Source of the DNA: Aphrocallistes beatrix
Taxonomy: Eukaryota; Porifera; Hexactinellida; Sceptrulophora; Aphrocallistidae
Reading direction: 5' to 3'
Assembly: GCA_963281255.1 (NCBI GenBank)
Contig: OY725502.1
Span: forward strand, 2,294,001 to 2,358,000
DNA length: 64,000 nt
In this document: positions 47,166-59,301 of the stretch, piece by piece
How the letters are laid out: each line of letters starts with the position of its first letter
Numbering within the stretch: position 1 is the first letter of the stretch
Position numbers and translations under genes: made by a program
The notes under the pieces: model-generated
Told to the model about the DNA's origin: nothing
The model's input: only the letters and a program-made list of their open reading frames with translations
The model's database searches: none

Positions 47166-47382
47166 TATGTGTATATTTTCATACCTTTCTATATATATTT
47201 TAACACATTTTGACTAATTTTGAAAATTATGCTAGTGACTAGCTTCCAACGGTTGATATGGGGTTTTTGTGGGGGTAGATTTCGAATATCAAATTTTCAG
47301 ATCGATATGATAAATTATTTGTTTACTTTTGTTTACAATACTTGTATAAATTCCAAAAATAGGCTAGATTGAGTAATTCTAG

Positions 47383-47458
47383 ACGCCCGCAGGGCGAATC
47401 TGCGGACACAAAGTGTCCGCAAGCCGCGCAACGCAAGTAAGCGAAGCGCGCTTGTATT
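47383..47458 (-). repeat. R-unit GC-rich tail fragment
   Basis: Reads gcggacacaaagtgtccgca then 'agccgcgcaacgcaagtaag' and 'cgaagcgcgcttgta', the R-unit tail only. Confidence 0.7.
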
Positions 47459-47966
47459 GTATTAAACCCGATTGAATGTGAAATGTAAACTGCAAAACCT
47501 GCCACTGGTATACTACATGGATTAATTTTGAGCTCCTTTTACTAATGTTGTGAATAACCTCCATCTTGGTGGAAATTCTAATCAACACTTCCCAGACAAA
47601 AGTATTTGCACACTTCATTAGTTCACAAGCATTTAATACTAAAATGGGTCCATGCATTCATGAAGATCAAAACTCCAAAACGGTAAGTGATACAACTAAT
47701 CGGATTTCAAATTCGAAACCTCCGCTTTCAAATTAGTTATAGTAGAAGATTAAATTAATAATTAATTCCCAACGTTTTCAAATTATCAATGCCACCTTGT
47801 GCCACATATGTCGCTATGTAGCACTATATATGATAGTGATGAATTACCTTTGGTGCCACTGGTTGATAATTGTACTTATTGAGTTGAGCTATTTGTTCGA
47901 AATCTTCAACTACTATTACTAATTTTGATGTGTAGATTTCTCTCAGACTCTTAGTATCTCTAAGTG

Positions 47967-48127
47967 CAGTGGTTTTCAACATTTTTGGGATGTGGATCCC
48001 CATTTTCCTATATTATGTAGACCCCCTCCTAGTATTGACTGTAACACAAAATTTCGAATCTTATGGACTCCCTGATATCTTCTGTGGACCACTAAGGGGT
48101 CCATGAAGCCCAGGTTGGGAACCACTG
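47967..48127. mobile_element. hAT-type MITE nested in Tc1-type MITE
   Basis: 161 bp with ends CAGTGGTTTTCAAC and GTTGGGAACCACTG; flanks TCTAAGTG and TCTTAGTG, a 7 of 8 match for an 8-bp duplication. Same family as 50292-50489. Confidence 0.75.
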
Positions 48128-48145
48128 TCTTAGTGTTTGAATATA

Positions 48146-48518
48146 CAGTCGAACCTGCTATAACTACCACTCTGTAAAACGGTCACCTGTCTATAGCGGT
48201 AACCTGCTCAACGCGGCCAGCGGCCACCCGTTTGTAGTCCCTTACTGACCCTAAAACTGTGTATAACGGCCATCACCTGTCTATAACGGCCACTACCTGT
48301 CTATAATGGCCATCTCCTTTTTCACCTTTTCATGTATTTATTACAGGACCTGTTACGAACGATAAACAAGTTTCATGTAATTACTTCAAGTAATGGATTT
48401 CTAAAAACTTGATATTTATTGCACTACTTTGATTCCTTTGGGGATTGGGACAATCACCTGTATATAACGGCCAATTTTGTCCAGTCCCTTGGGTGGCCTT
48501 TATATACAGGTTCCACTG
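48146..48518. mobile_element. pogo-type MITE (CAGTCGAACCTGCTATAA ends)
   Basis: 373 bp flanked by TA; internal 'ctgtataacggcca' words are repeated in both orientations. Closely related to 61256-61657, sharing 'gacctgttacgaacgat' and 'gtaattacttcaagtaatgg'. Confidence 0.8.
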
Positions 48519-49083
48519 TATCTCCTTTCATGAAAAAAATATCCAATCTATTTGTATGGGAAATAATGTAGTGTACAATTACTTTTGTCGGGATAGTATA
48601 AATATATTCGTAGAATTACGATGATTACCACAATTGAGACAATTAAATAAATAGAGATTAAATTACAAACAGAGATGAACTGTTTAACTTCTTGATGTAT
48701 ATACGTATAATAAATAGATAATAAATGTAGCAAAAAGGTAATAATAATAATCAGGACTACTAAACAGGTTATTTTTGTACAAGCTAAACCTCCTAATGAT
48801 GCAAATAAATATTACATTGAAAAATTGTTTTTTAGTATTCCATTTTAATTTTATCAATTTTCTTAGGTGACTTTGCTTTTCGATACGTTGTAAATTTTGT
48901 TTTAATTCATATTGAAAATAATTTAATATATTTTAAACTCACGAAGGGAGCATATAGGAGTTTAGTGATTGGTGAAAATTATATACGCCGATAGTTGTTT
49001 CATTATGTAAGAACTCGATTACCGGGGACGTTATATTTCGTTGTTGAATCTTGAGTTTGAAAATTAACTTTTCACTTTATTAA

Positions 49084-49697
49084 CACTCACCGGACAAAAG
49101 CATTTGAACACTTCATTATTTGCCATTCAAATAGTAGTCAATTCGATCTCATCATTAAAAAATACTATTAGACTCTAAGAGGTACTCAGAGTCTGATTTC
49201 AGATTCGGAATCGACTCATTCGAAATAGTCATGTTTGAAGAATATAATAAATTGATCATCCCAATTGATAAAATTATCAACCTTTGCCACCAGAGGTAAT
49301 TCATCACCATCATGTATTGTGGTTAAAATAGGTATATGTGCCACAAAGTGATACTTCTTCATAATTTGAAAACGTTGGGAATACATCAAAGAATTATCTA
49401 GGAGCGTGAAATTTTAGAATATTACCCAATTATCCTATATTATAATGTTATTTATCGATTTAGGCATATGAAAATTTATGGGCTTGAAATGAAAAGCGTA
49501 TCCGTGGAGGGCTGTATAATACTTTGGAATGATTAATGAATAATTTCACTAGGACTAATTTGAATGTGTAGATTTCGAATTTAAAACTCGATTGGTTGTA
49601 TCTTCTACCGTTTAGAAGTAATCTTCTTCATAAATAGACCCATTTTAGTACTACTTGCATGTGAAATAATTGTCCAAATACTTCTGTCCGGGTTGTG
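49084..49697. mobile_element. Tc1/mariner-type MITE, copy E
   Basis: About 614 bp, ends CACTCACCGGACAAAAGCAT and near-complement 'atacttctgtccgggttgtg'. The central part is longer than in copies A-C. The TA flank is clear only on the right. Confidence 0.65.
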
Positions 49698-50089
49698 TAC
49701 TTAATAGATTAATCGAATTATATACTAGTGATATTATTAAATACTTCTGCTAGGAAAAAAAGAAGGTACATGGAAAATGTTGATTGTTTAACCTATTTTG
49801 CATGCTTTAGGGTAAATCACCGATGGTTTTTCCTTAGAGTAGTTATTTATATTTATTTAAATTCATCCATTATATGTAACTCGCAGGATTGGAAAAAGAT
49901 CACAAAATCAAAAACATAATTTAGAACAATTTTTTAGATATATTTTCTAATTCTAATCAGCAGTTTACTTTTAATTTACTCATAATTACGTAGAATTACT
50001 TTGAATACATTTCACAGTAAATGATAGAACATTTATTAATTAATAAAACGGACATCATAGCGTCAATATTGTCGTGCTATTCTTCACAC

Positions 50090-51345
50090 ACTTTGAGGAT
50101 CATTGCCCAGTTATCTAGATAACATTGAAAATAATCCCTGAGGGTGTTCCAGCGAACTTCCCGTGATAGCACAAGTTTCTTGCCGCCTGTAGATTTGTAT
50201 CACACAGCTGGGATATGGGAATTCCGTAAGCAATTCACTATCTGAATGATAGGATCCTTCACAATAAGTATTTCGATATCTTTGGCTAGAACAGCGGTTC
50301 CCAAACTGGGATGCACTGGTCCTTAGTCGGGGGTGTACGGGACAAGCAATCGTCCTTATTATTAGTCGTCCTTATTGCAATGACAAGTCGGATCAATAGA
50401 ATTTTTCAGACTTAGGTGGGTCCTGGGGTGCACAAAATATTTTTTAAGTGTCAGGGGGTGCACGAGGTAAAAGAGGTTGGGAACCACTGGGCTAGAAGAT
50501 TGAGGTAGTGTGCTGAACAACCATGATATATAATGTTTGTATCAGCAGCATGACTATCAGATGCCACTTGTCGCCGTATTTTGACCATGTTTGACGCGTT
50601 GTCAATGACGAAGGTGCCCACTTACAACTGTATCGTTGATCAGTCGACATCACAGCAGACATGGCTACTTCTTGTAGATATTCAGCTGTGTTTGCATGCC
50701 CTGATGTATCTATAGTTTCAATAAGATATCTATCTCCATCAGATGTTGTCACTGACACGCAAATGACTGACTCATTATGGATATTACTCCATTCGTCTAA
50801 CATCATCGACACTTTTTTCCCTGCATGTTGTTCCGCGCACTCTGATTATATAAAGCCTTAAAGTTCATAGAGTAGTTCATTGCTAACCTTGTGTCAATTG
50901 GGAGGGTGGTATCCAGGACGAAGCATTGCCACTAGTTTCAAAAATTCAGGATTTTCAACAATGGAAAGAGTGAATTGGTTGCACATACAAATCGTGCTAT
51001 TTGGAGATCAATGGAAGCTTTCTCAGTTGTTGATGTCTGTATATCAAAGTTAGTCATTGTTGACGACTTCTTTTTCTTTGCTTTGGGAGTTAAACTTATA
51101 TCTGAGATACGTTTCTGGGAGAGAATTTGAATATTCTCCAGCGAGATGTCTAAATCGGTACTAGCATCGTTAGTGTCATCGATAATATCAGTACAATCAT
51201 GATAATGTTGCTTTAGTTTAGCAACTTGCCCTTGCATCTCCTTCCCACATTTCTTAGATGTTGCGCGACACCCCGCTTTACCTGTTGCTATTTTGTTTCA
51301 AAATATTGCCACACATTGCTACTCTTTCGTCCAGACATGATGAAT
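50090..51345 (-). pseudogene. Second hAT transposase, BED type, degenerate
   Basis: Starts near 51340 (MSGRKSSNVWQYFE) with a BED finger in shifting frames (Cys pair near 51270, KLKQHYHDC near 51210). It continues through a Ser-rich linker with nuclear-signal-like PKAKKKK. Part of the RNase H region follows: MLDEWSNIHNE near 50800 and TSGHANTAEYL near 50700. In another frame come FVIDNASN near 50605 and CSAHYLNLL near 50515. After the nested MITE it resumes KDIEILIVKD near 50275 and ends with EVRWNTLRDYFQ near 50140. The C-terminal dimerisation region is absent. Multiple stops and shifts are present. It lies antisense in the intron of the MFSD2-like gene. Confidence 0.75.
50292..50489. mobile_element. 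hAT-type MITE inside the hAT pseudogene
   Basis: 198 bp with ends CAGCGGTTCCCAAACT and AGGTTGGGAACCACTG, flanked by perfect 8-bp duplications GGCTAGAA. It interrupts the coding sequence between the CSAHYLNLLA and KDIEI segments. Confidence 0.85.
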
Positions 51346-51530
51346 CACAAGCAGTGATTTGTGGCTAGTATAACATATTGAAGCCTTATTAAGTGTCATT
51401 AACACATCTAAGTATTGTTCTCTGAAGCCATCACACTTTTACTAGCAAAGTATCAAATAAGAAAGAATAAGAAAGAACAAATTTACAAAAGGAGAATATC
51501 TTTTTCCAGGAGAATATTAAATCTAATTAA

Positions 51531-53432
51531 TGATACCGCCCTCGAAAAACATCGCCTGACATTAAAAAAAATGGTGAATATTTTATATTGTTAATTCCAT
51601 CGGATTATTGATTAGTCTACCATCTAATCGTACTTGTTAGACGGTATTTATTTTGATATTCTAGAACTGAGCACCTAAAGCTCAGTCGTACTAAAAATCG
51701 GAAAGTAATTCGTGGTTTTGCGGCGCATTCATCAATTATTTTCTAACTTATCTGATATTTTTTCAATTATATGAACCTCAAAATGGTTTTAGCCCCTTTA
51801 AATATTATAAAACGGATGAATTTAGAAAAAGTGGCACTTAAAATCCAATCAAAAATATCTTTATGAGACACTTCCTTTCTAAAATGCTCGGGAAATGGCC
51901 GTTGTGATATTAGCTATTGTGTATAGAAAAGAATTCTGAACATTTAAAAACAAAATTTGTTCAGATCCGACCATTAGTTCGTAAGTTATAGTATATTGTA
52001 GGTAAAGTTCGGATATCAAACCTCTCTATGGCCGCGAAAGTGCTCGATGTCAATGCTTAAAAACTATTAAAGATATATAATATATTATAATCTTAAATGA
52101 AAGGATATATATGATAATATATAGGTTCCTCAAACATCTCTTTGTCAAAAAGTAAATATTTCTTGACTTATCATCGATTTTATTGTAATACAAATTCTAT
52201 GGAGAACTTTGAATATATTAGAAAATGGCGGATCTTGTCATGAAATAAGTTCCCAAAAGTAGCTATTATGCCCAAACAACAATGCAATAATCACTAGCAA
52301 TGTATACAGAAATTTTGAAGCACTCAACATGATTATTTTGGAAGTTAAAAGCATTTATCTCCAAAATTCGGTCAAAGCCCCCAATTTATGGTCCAAAACA
52401 GATTCCTCCATATCTCGGGAAATGTACACCCAAATTCTTAGCTCTCAAATCTTTTCAAGACGGTATATATCTGATTCTTAAATAGTAAGTGTACTACATG
52501 GAATGGAATGCTAAGTTTTAAATTTTTATCACGTGATGACATAGCATTTTTCGAAAAACATAACTTTAAAACTAAAAGTCGTAGACTCTCGCTCTAACTT
52601 CCTAATATACTTTTTAGAAGCTCTTTATTCATTCTAAACCGATGAATTATACTTTGTAGTGCTAGGAATATGAATTATATTCCCTAATTGGTTCAAAATA
52701 TTCGGGGTTAGAGGCCTCAAGGTAATTTGTGAATTTTCAGTATAATTTTGCTATTTTCACCAAAATCTGTTGGAATACATCTAATTCATTAGTATACATG
52801 CGATTAAATGCCCATGGATTCTTTTATTTATCGTTAATAGCTCATTTTACATCGTTCTTAACATCAAAACTTCAAATCCTCTCGGGACTTTAAAATACCA
52901 AAATTGACCGTCTTTCAAAAAATTTAACTCAAAATTGCTTTGAGATAGAGGTTTGAAAATTTCAGGAGTTGTTCCATATCATTAGGCGATGAGCGTAGGA
53001 TATCTTATAAACTTGTGATTTTATTGCTGATTTCCAAAGAAAATCGGGCTTTTTTCGCCGTTTTTTGGCAACTTCTTTTCAAACCTCTATAAAATTAACA
53101 ATTTTGGTTATTTTAACTTTCTTTTGGTTCTATGCGATTGCACATTTTATAGACTATATATGAATAAATTTTCGAAGCATTTGATCCAAACATGTGTTTC
53201 AAAAAAATCACAGAGTGGAGGAGGGCTTACCATTAAGATGTACTAGGGAAAAAACGGAAAAAACCCGACTTTGAGACGCTGTAACTCAAAAACTAGAAAT
53301 GCGAAGCAAAAAATGTTTGGCATGTCTCAATATTTTTTAATTGCACTACCTGCCCACGCTTAGCATCTTATATATCTCTATTCTTGATATATGCTGTAAG
53401 CCAAACCTATGGATTTTTCACGGGCGGTATCC
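51531..53432 (+). mobile_element. TTAA-type repeat element, complete copy C
   Basis: 1902 bp between TTAA (51527-51530) and TTAA (53433-53436). The ends are TGATACCGCCCTCGAAAAAC and, complemented, GGATACCGCCCGTGAAAAAT. No frame longer than a few dozen codons is coding-like. Related copies lie at 246, 10885 and 44136. A non-autonomous piggyBac or Kolobok derivative is the likely class. Confidence 0.75.
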
Positions 53433-53436
53433 TTAA

Positions 53437-54227
53437 GATTAACACTCGGGAATTGGTAAAATTTTTGCACATAACGTTGGTGGAAAATTCGTACAGTAAT
53501 ATTTTTCGCCTAAAGATTCGTCACATGAAAATTAGTCTCATATTTGAAGACTACAAGATTATTCATTTATTTCTATTCTCTAATATTGTTTGTCACTTTC
53601 TATGCTATAATAAAATGTGCATTTTTTGTTAGAAATGAAGTAAAATTGCGAGTGAAAGAGGCCTATAAAATTTCAAGTGGGGTGAGCTGTATTTTCAGTT
53701 CTGTTAAATAGCCTGTGAGTGGGAAAGTGGGCCTTTTAGCGAGTGCTAATTCTTAGCACAAAGTAAATTGAGCATTTTGAAGTTTGAAATAGGGGAATTT
53801 AAAGTGAATTTTTGAAAGGGGGGTGAGTAACACTTTAAATTCAATGAAATTCTAGACAGAATAGCTGAACTACTATTAACGTATGTCTTAAGTATTTATC
53901 TAAGTACTGCTAGGATTTTAAGCGACCAATTTATCGGGGTAATAGAGTTGCGAAAATTGTCACACGGATCATTATTTTTGTAGATCAAAAAGTTGTTTAT
54001 GCAAATTTGAATCCTCAAACCTTCTTAGTACCATAGCTTAGCGAGTTTTCGATCAATCGTTAGCTTTCATAAACTTGGTTTCTCCGTTTTTGTGAATTAT
54101 TGCTTCCAAAGTTCAAACACCATGTAAATTTTCTGAGAACTATTAATCTAAAACACTATAATATCGCAAAAATGGGTTAGTATCATGATTATCTATAAAT
54201 TTTGCACCAAAACTCCCTGCCTCCGTT
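53437..54227. other. No feature recognised
   Basis: AT-rich intron sequence. Confidence 0.4.
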
Positions 54228-54244
54228 AAAACTCAGTTAATGTT

Positions 54245-54290
<46 letters not shown>
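54228..54290 (+). repeat. R-unit MITE left terminal repeat with (TA)n
   Basis: 'gttaaaactcagttaatgtt' followed by an uninterrupted run of about 20 TA units, then a pogo-like start (CAGTCCACTTCCG). Confidence 0.6.
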
Positions 54291-54291
<1 letters not shown>

Positions 54292-55117
54292 AGTCCACTT
54301 CCGAAAACCGGGGCGTTTGTTTGAAAACCGGGCCAAGTTTGGATGATTTTTCTTTCAAAATTATGTTTTTAGTTTAAAGCATTCCATTTGTATATGCTTA
54401 ATGTATGAAGAGTTGTTACACAGTATTTATGAGTGTAGGTGCCGCGATTAATTAGAGTCCTACTACAAAATTTACTGTCATCAATGGAATACCTATGAGA
54501 CAGACTGACTATGTAGTATGTACATACGTATGTACCATACAAGAGTGAAAAAACAGGTTCGTGCGAGTATTTGAGGGCCGTGTCGCTTTTTTGTAAATGA
54601 ATTTGCATATCCTTTACAATTCCATTCCACATAAAGCGCTCACTGATACGAGCTAAAGTACGCTTTACGCCCTAATGTCCAGAAGTTGGGTCTCACTGGC
54701 AAGCATGGTTAATTTTATGCTGTTCTTCAGTGTCCTGACGACCCGAAGGGCTTCTATTTTCTGCATACAGAGATATAGCTGAAATTTTGTAAAGGAAAGA
54801 AATAGAATAGCTGTATTTCTAAGATTCCATATAGAGGAGGGAAGAAAACGGATAGTATCGCCTCTGAAAACACGTCAATACAAACCAGTTTCCTTTAGGA
54901 TTGCTACTCTGCCAAATTGGCAATGTCGTTTAGCAAATGTTTTGAAATCCTGGTTTTTGTTTACCTCGTTTTTTTCAGTTAGTATCAGGCATAAATTGTT
55001 CTTATTTTTAATGTAATAGAGATCGCCATCTCTCATGCTAAACTTCTTCGCCTTTTTGAGGATAATCCTCTTCCAATTCTGAGTGCGGGCCTTTACGTAC
55101 TGCTCGATTAATAATTA
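54291..55117. other. Unresolved; possible pogo-like start, possible coding relic
   Basis: CAGTCCACTTCCGAAAACCG after TATA looks like a transposon end; no partner end was seen. The complement of 54760-55080 can be read as MRDGDLYYIKNKNNLC and onwards in one frame, perhaps an old element protein; no family is recognised. Confidence 0.3.
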
Positions 55118-55482
55118 CAAGCGCGCTTCGCTTGCATGCGCTGCGCTGCTGGCGGACACTTTGTGTCCGCCGGAGCCGCCCTGCGGGCGCCTGGGGTCAC
55201 ATTTATTAATTATAAAGGAAACAACATCTCTAAATACATTCGTCCTACTATTATAAACGATTTCGCACGAAAAATCACCAAATTTGTCAATTTCAATGAC
55301 GTCATAATTCCATGATGAGTCGACATTTTGCTCTGAGTTCAGAACTTACTGGAGCCATAGCCAAAAGACTCCTACATGCCAAAAATCAGCTTTCTGCGAC
55401 TGGCAGTTTCTTCAATCAATTCGTTACATATATATATATATATATATATACATACACATTAATCGAGTTTTAATAGTAAGGA
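55118..55482 (+). repeat. R-unit with internal deletion plus right terminal repeat
   Basis: The GC-rich tail (acaagcgcgcttcgcttgca) and the first third are present. The unit then jumps from 'aaatttgtcaattt' to 'caatgacgtcataattcc', deleting about 200 bp including the first CRE and the AP-1 site. CRE at 55297-55304. It ends with (TA)n and the terminal repeat at 55454-55482. Confidence 0.8.
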
Positions 55483-55734
55483 TGTCAGATTCACTAATAG
55501 AAACAACTAATTTTGAAAGTTAAAAATTTAAAATTAAGAAGTTAAAATGCTTTAATGTTTTGATTCAGGTAAAATCATAGTTTTTATGGACTAGCTGTGG
55601 AATAAATAGTGACTAAAACATAAGAAATCAAATAGTATTGGGCTTATAAAAGCTCAGATTACTAACTAGGACTTAGTATAGGTATAGAGTGAAACCCTAT
55701 TAGGTTCCCTCTCCACTGGTCATTTTCCTTCTCC

Positions 55735-56420
55735 CTTGAAGCGCACTATCATCTTGTCCAAACTTAAAAGACCAAATCTTGATCCAATCTTCTCTAACTA
55801 TCGTCCACTTAGCAATATTTCTTTCATTTCTAAGATCACTGAGATTGCCGCTTCTATCCAAGTCGTGAATTATCTTACATTACATCATCTCTTCCCCGGG
55901 ACGCAGTCTGCCTATCGTAAACACCACAGTAAGGAGACTGCGCTCCTGAATGTCACAAACGACATCCTCCTCAGCATGAATCGCCAACACGTATCCCTTC
56001 TGGTTCTTCTTGATCTTAGTTCAGCCTTCGATACCGTCGACCATACCATCTTACTCAATCGTCTCCAGTCTCATTTCGGCATTTGCGGTTCTTCTCTGTC
56101 TTGGTTTGAATCTTACCTCGCTGATAGGACTCAATTCGTCTCGATAAAGGGTTCTGATTCCTCCAATATCCCGGTTGGACACGGAGTTCCTCAGTGTTCT
56201 TGTTTTGGTTCTCCTGAAAACTCACCTTTTCCGTTTCGCGCACGACACATCCACTTAAATAAATACTCATTAAATTAATTTCAGTGCATATACATACCTT
56301 ACAAGCATACATACGCATACATATACACAAATACGTACATGCATAACATACACTTTTATTGAATTGTACAGCGCACTTGAACATATTAATATGGAATCTG
56401 CACTATATAAATGTATATAT
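55735..56420 (+). pseudogene. LINE reverse-transcriptase fragment with 3' tail
   Basis: The open frame at 55736-56278 contains NYRPLSNISFISK and LLDLSSAFDTVDHTILL, typical of Jockey/CR1-group reverse transcriptases, then SWFESYLADRTQFV and GHGVPQ. After GVPQ the sequence jumps to a short frame ending at 56278; the expected YADD catalytic box and the rest are missing. The following 56340-56420 (cagcgcacttgaacatatta, ctatataaatg) matches the usual 3' tail of such LINEs, so the piece is 5'-truncated with an internal deletion. It lies sense in the MFSD2-like intron. Confidence 0.75.
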
Positions 56421-56426
56421 ATAATT

Positions 56427-56525
56427 GTAACAAATTGATTGAAGAAACTGCCAGACACAGAAAGCTGATTTTTGGTGTGTAGGAGTCTTTTGGCTATGGC
56501 TCCACTAAGCTCTGACCTCCAAGTC
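56427..56525 (-). repeat. R-unit fragment
   Basis: Starts tgtaacaaattgattgaaga and continues to 'ggctccactaagctctgac', the first 100 bp of the unit. It follows the LINE tail directly. Confidence 0.7.
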
Positions 56526-56589
56526 TTTCGGGTCCATGAAACTAATTTTCGACACATACTTATTTAACTTAATATCACTCAGTATCATA

Positions 56590-57585
56590 TCTACAAGCAT
56601 AGCCTACATGATACACGGCGTTTATGTCAGTCACCGAGAAGGCCTGAAAAATAGAAGGCCAATTTTAACACAATCAAAATTTAATTAGTCCGATAAATCA
56701 AAGACTACGATAGACCTTTGAATTATATCATTACCATATACAAACATCATTTCAGAGTATTGCGCAATAGGCTTTTTAGAACGAAAAATTCTGCTGTTCT
56801 TGCTCATTTTAAACATCGTTATTTGCGTTTATAATGCTTGATTTTTTTGATAGAACAAGAATCAAAGGCCTTAATCATATATCTGAAAATCTTCACTGGA
56901 ATGTCTATGCATTCCTCAGTTGCTATGGACAGAAAATATTGAATGCTTAAGTCATTACTCAAAAATATAGATCGTAGACATTAAATAATTACACCATTCA
57001 ATCTGCAAGCTATTACTTCATATATGATAATATTAATGTTCACGTGTTCATATTCAATTTTCTCTGAGTTATCTAAGATTTCTTCACATCTCATGACTTC
57101 TCTTTATATCGTTATTAAATCCTAAATAACTTAGCGAATATTAAAATAGACACCTTTGCAGTATTATTAACATTTAGGAAGTAATAACTTGCGGATTTGA
57201 GCGGTATAATTTCTCAGTGTCTACGATGTATCCTTTTTGAGTTATGGCTTAAGCATTCAATTTTTTATCCCCATAGCAACTGAAGAATGCATCTTCATTC
57301 GAGTTAAGATTTTCAGATTTTTTGGATTAAGAAGGCCTTCCTATTGTTGTTCTGAAAGGAGGTTATTGCGCAATCACATAACGACATATCAACTTTTGAA
57401 CGGCTGAATTGAATACTCTGATAAGATGTTTGTATATGGTAATAGTAGATTTCAAAGATCTATCGTATACGGTTTTTGATTTATTGGTCTAAAGAAAATT
57501 TGACTTTTTAAAACTGGCCTTCTATTTTTCAGACCTACTCTGTAACATACACGGCCGTATATTAAGTAGGCCATAGCACAAGCAA
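56590..57585. mobile_element. Foldback element, copy 2
   Basis: About 1 kb whose halves are inverted copies: 'agcctacatgatacacggcg' at the start and 'cacggccgtatattaagtag' with 'gccatag' at the end. Both inner flanks read 'ctgaaaaatagaaggcc' or its complement. The loop is centred near 57100. Confidence 0.7.
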
Positions 57586-57814
57586 TATTAACATCGGTAA
57601 TAGAAAAAGAAATCAACTTTTCCAGAATATCTCATCTTGTAAAATCATGCGTGAAGTCAAAATCAAATTGTTCACTGATTCTTTGCTCCGTATCTTGATA
57701 TTCATAAATCTAATTATTATTTCCGTAACTACCTACCTTTTGAAAATGATATTATTCGACAATTTCACTTATACGACAATTTCACCACTCAACTAGCATC
57801 GAAACTTGTCCTTA

Positions 57815-58325
57815 ATTGGTCTATCTGAGATTTAGGTTTTGAAAAAATTACTTGTTAAGAAGATTGTCTTCGATATCCCAGAAGATCTTATCCATAATCT
57901 TCTTCGCTCTCCGAAATTTGCAGGGAGGTGGAGAATCAACATAGTGCCACTCCATAGTGTGTTATTTGGATTCTGGATCATAGCGATGAAGCCATGTTTC
58001 ATCTGCTGCAACAATCTTGTATAATATTGAAGGATCCTGATGATGTCTTGATAAAAGAGACTTGCTAATGTCTACCCTCACTTGCTCCATTTCTTTAGTC
58101 ATTCTTTTTTTACATCTGGCGAGGAGAGTAGATGGTCATGTAAAATGCTGACGACTGTTCCAATCAAATATTATGCTTCATCAGCTATTTCTCGCACTCG
58201 ATCTTTGAGCATTTTCCTGACCATGTACACTTTTTTCTCTGTAATGACTTTAACTGGCCTCCCTGATCTCGGTTCAACTTGGAGTTGCACCCTACCACGT
58301 CTTGTTTCCCCTCCCTAATTTTTTA
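57815..58325 (-). pseudogene. Second mariner transposase, fragment
   Basis: Read on the complement: VEPRSGRPVK near 58255, VREIADEA near 58180, IVAADETWLHRYDPESK near 57990 and KKIMDKIFWDIED near 57900. These follow the mariner order. DETW carries the first catalytic Asp. In-frame stops follow SK and EA. Parts after the FWD motif and the terminal repeats are missing. It is a different lineage from the element at 24089. Confidence 0.7.
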
Positions 58326-58861
58326 CTGTCGCATACGATGGAACTGAATCATCATAAACGATAACTAGCCTTTGATGGATGTTCATCTGCCATCCTCTTC
58401 TAAAGTCAAAAACTTTATGACGACTCAGTATTAAATATTAATTTTTTTATACATTTAGAGGAGCTATATATACTATAAATTGATTTTTATGGTAATACTC
58501 GTAAATAGATAGATCCAAGCAGGGTATTTTACAGCCCTCCACAGTTACGCTTCTCATCTCAAACATATACATTTTCATACACAAATTTAAAATAACACTA
58601 TATAACATTATAGTACACGTATATTCTAAATTTTCGTGTTGCTGAACACTTTTGGGCTCGCGCTCCTGGATAATTCCCTGGTTCCAGGAAATTTGTTATT
58701 TAAAAATGGGCTTAGGTATGTCAATAAACAAGCTTGAAAATTTTTCCTAATTATTGAGAAAGAAAAGTGTGATAAGCTAAGAATACTATATTGAACTCCC
58801 TTCGTATTGAATTGCGGTTGTTTTGATTATGCATGGCAATTAAGTCAAATTTTGGGAAGTG

Positions 58862-59277
58862 TTTGGGCTATGGCTCCAATATGTTCTGAGCTCAGACGAA
58901 AAGGTTGACTCATCATGAAATTATGACGTCATTGTCAACTTTTTATAAATAGAAATTTCAGTTTTTCGACTATAACCCTGCCATTTTAGGTGATAGAAGC
59001 CTAAAAATTTAATAGACTGTGTATATCAATATTTTTCATGCATACAACTATCGTCAAAAGATCATCGCTGTAATAATGATATCATTACCATCAAAAGTTG
59101 GAACTTTCGAAAATTTGGTGGTTTATGTGTCAAATCAATTATAGCTGTAAGACAGACTTATTTAGAGATTATCTACCTAATAATTAGTCATTGTGAGCCA
59201 AAGAGCCCAAAACACGCCACTAACGGACACAGTGTCCGCCACTCGCGCAGCACAAGCAAGCGAAGCGAGCTTGTTAT
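58862..59277 (-). repeat. R-unit repeat next to a splice acceptor
   Basis: Starts in 'tggctccaatatgttctgag' and ends with the GC-rich tail 'caagcgaagcgagcttgtta'. CRE at 58924-58931; the other sites are mutated. Its end lies about 24 bp before the acceptor of the MFSD2-like exon at 59302. Confidence 0.75.
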
Positions 59278-59301
59278 TTATTATTTTTCATTATTTTTTA
59301 G

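Larger units (their letters stand above)
47586..48596. mobile_element. Tc1/mariner-type MITE, copy D, with two nested MITEs
   Basis: The ends are CACTTCCCAGACAAAAGTAT on the left and the near-complement ('acttttgtcgggatag') on the right. Its right half is interrupted by a hAT-type MITE (47967-48127) and a pogo-type MITE (48146-48518). Without these it would be about 480 bp, like copies A-C. Confidence 0.7.

Noticed and set aside
42910..59301. An additional small exon between the two transporter exons
   Set aside because: The second exon extended back to the acceptor at 59301 already supplies the residues expected between helices 3 and 4, and phases match without it.
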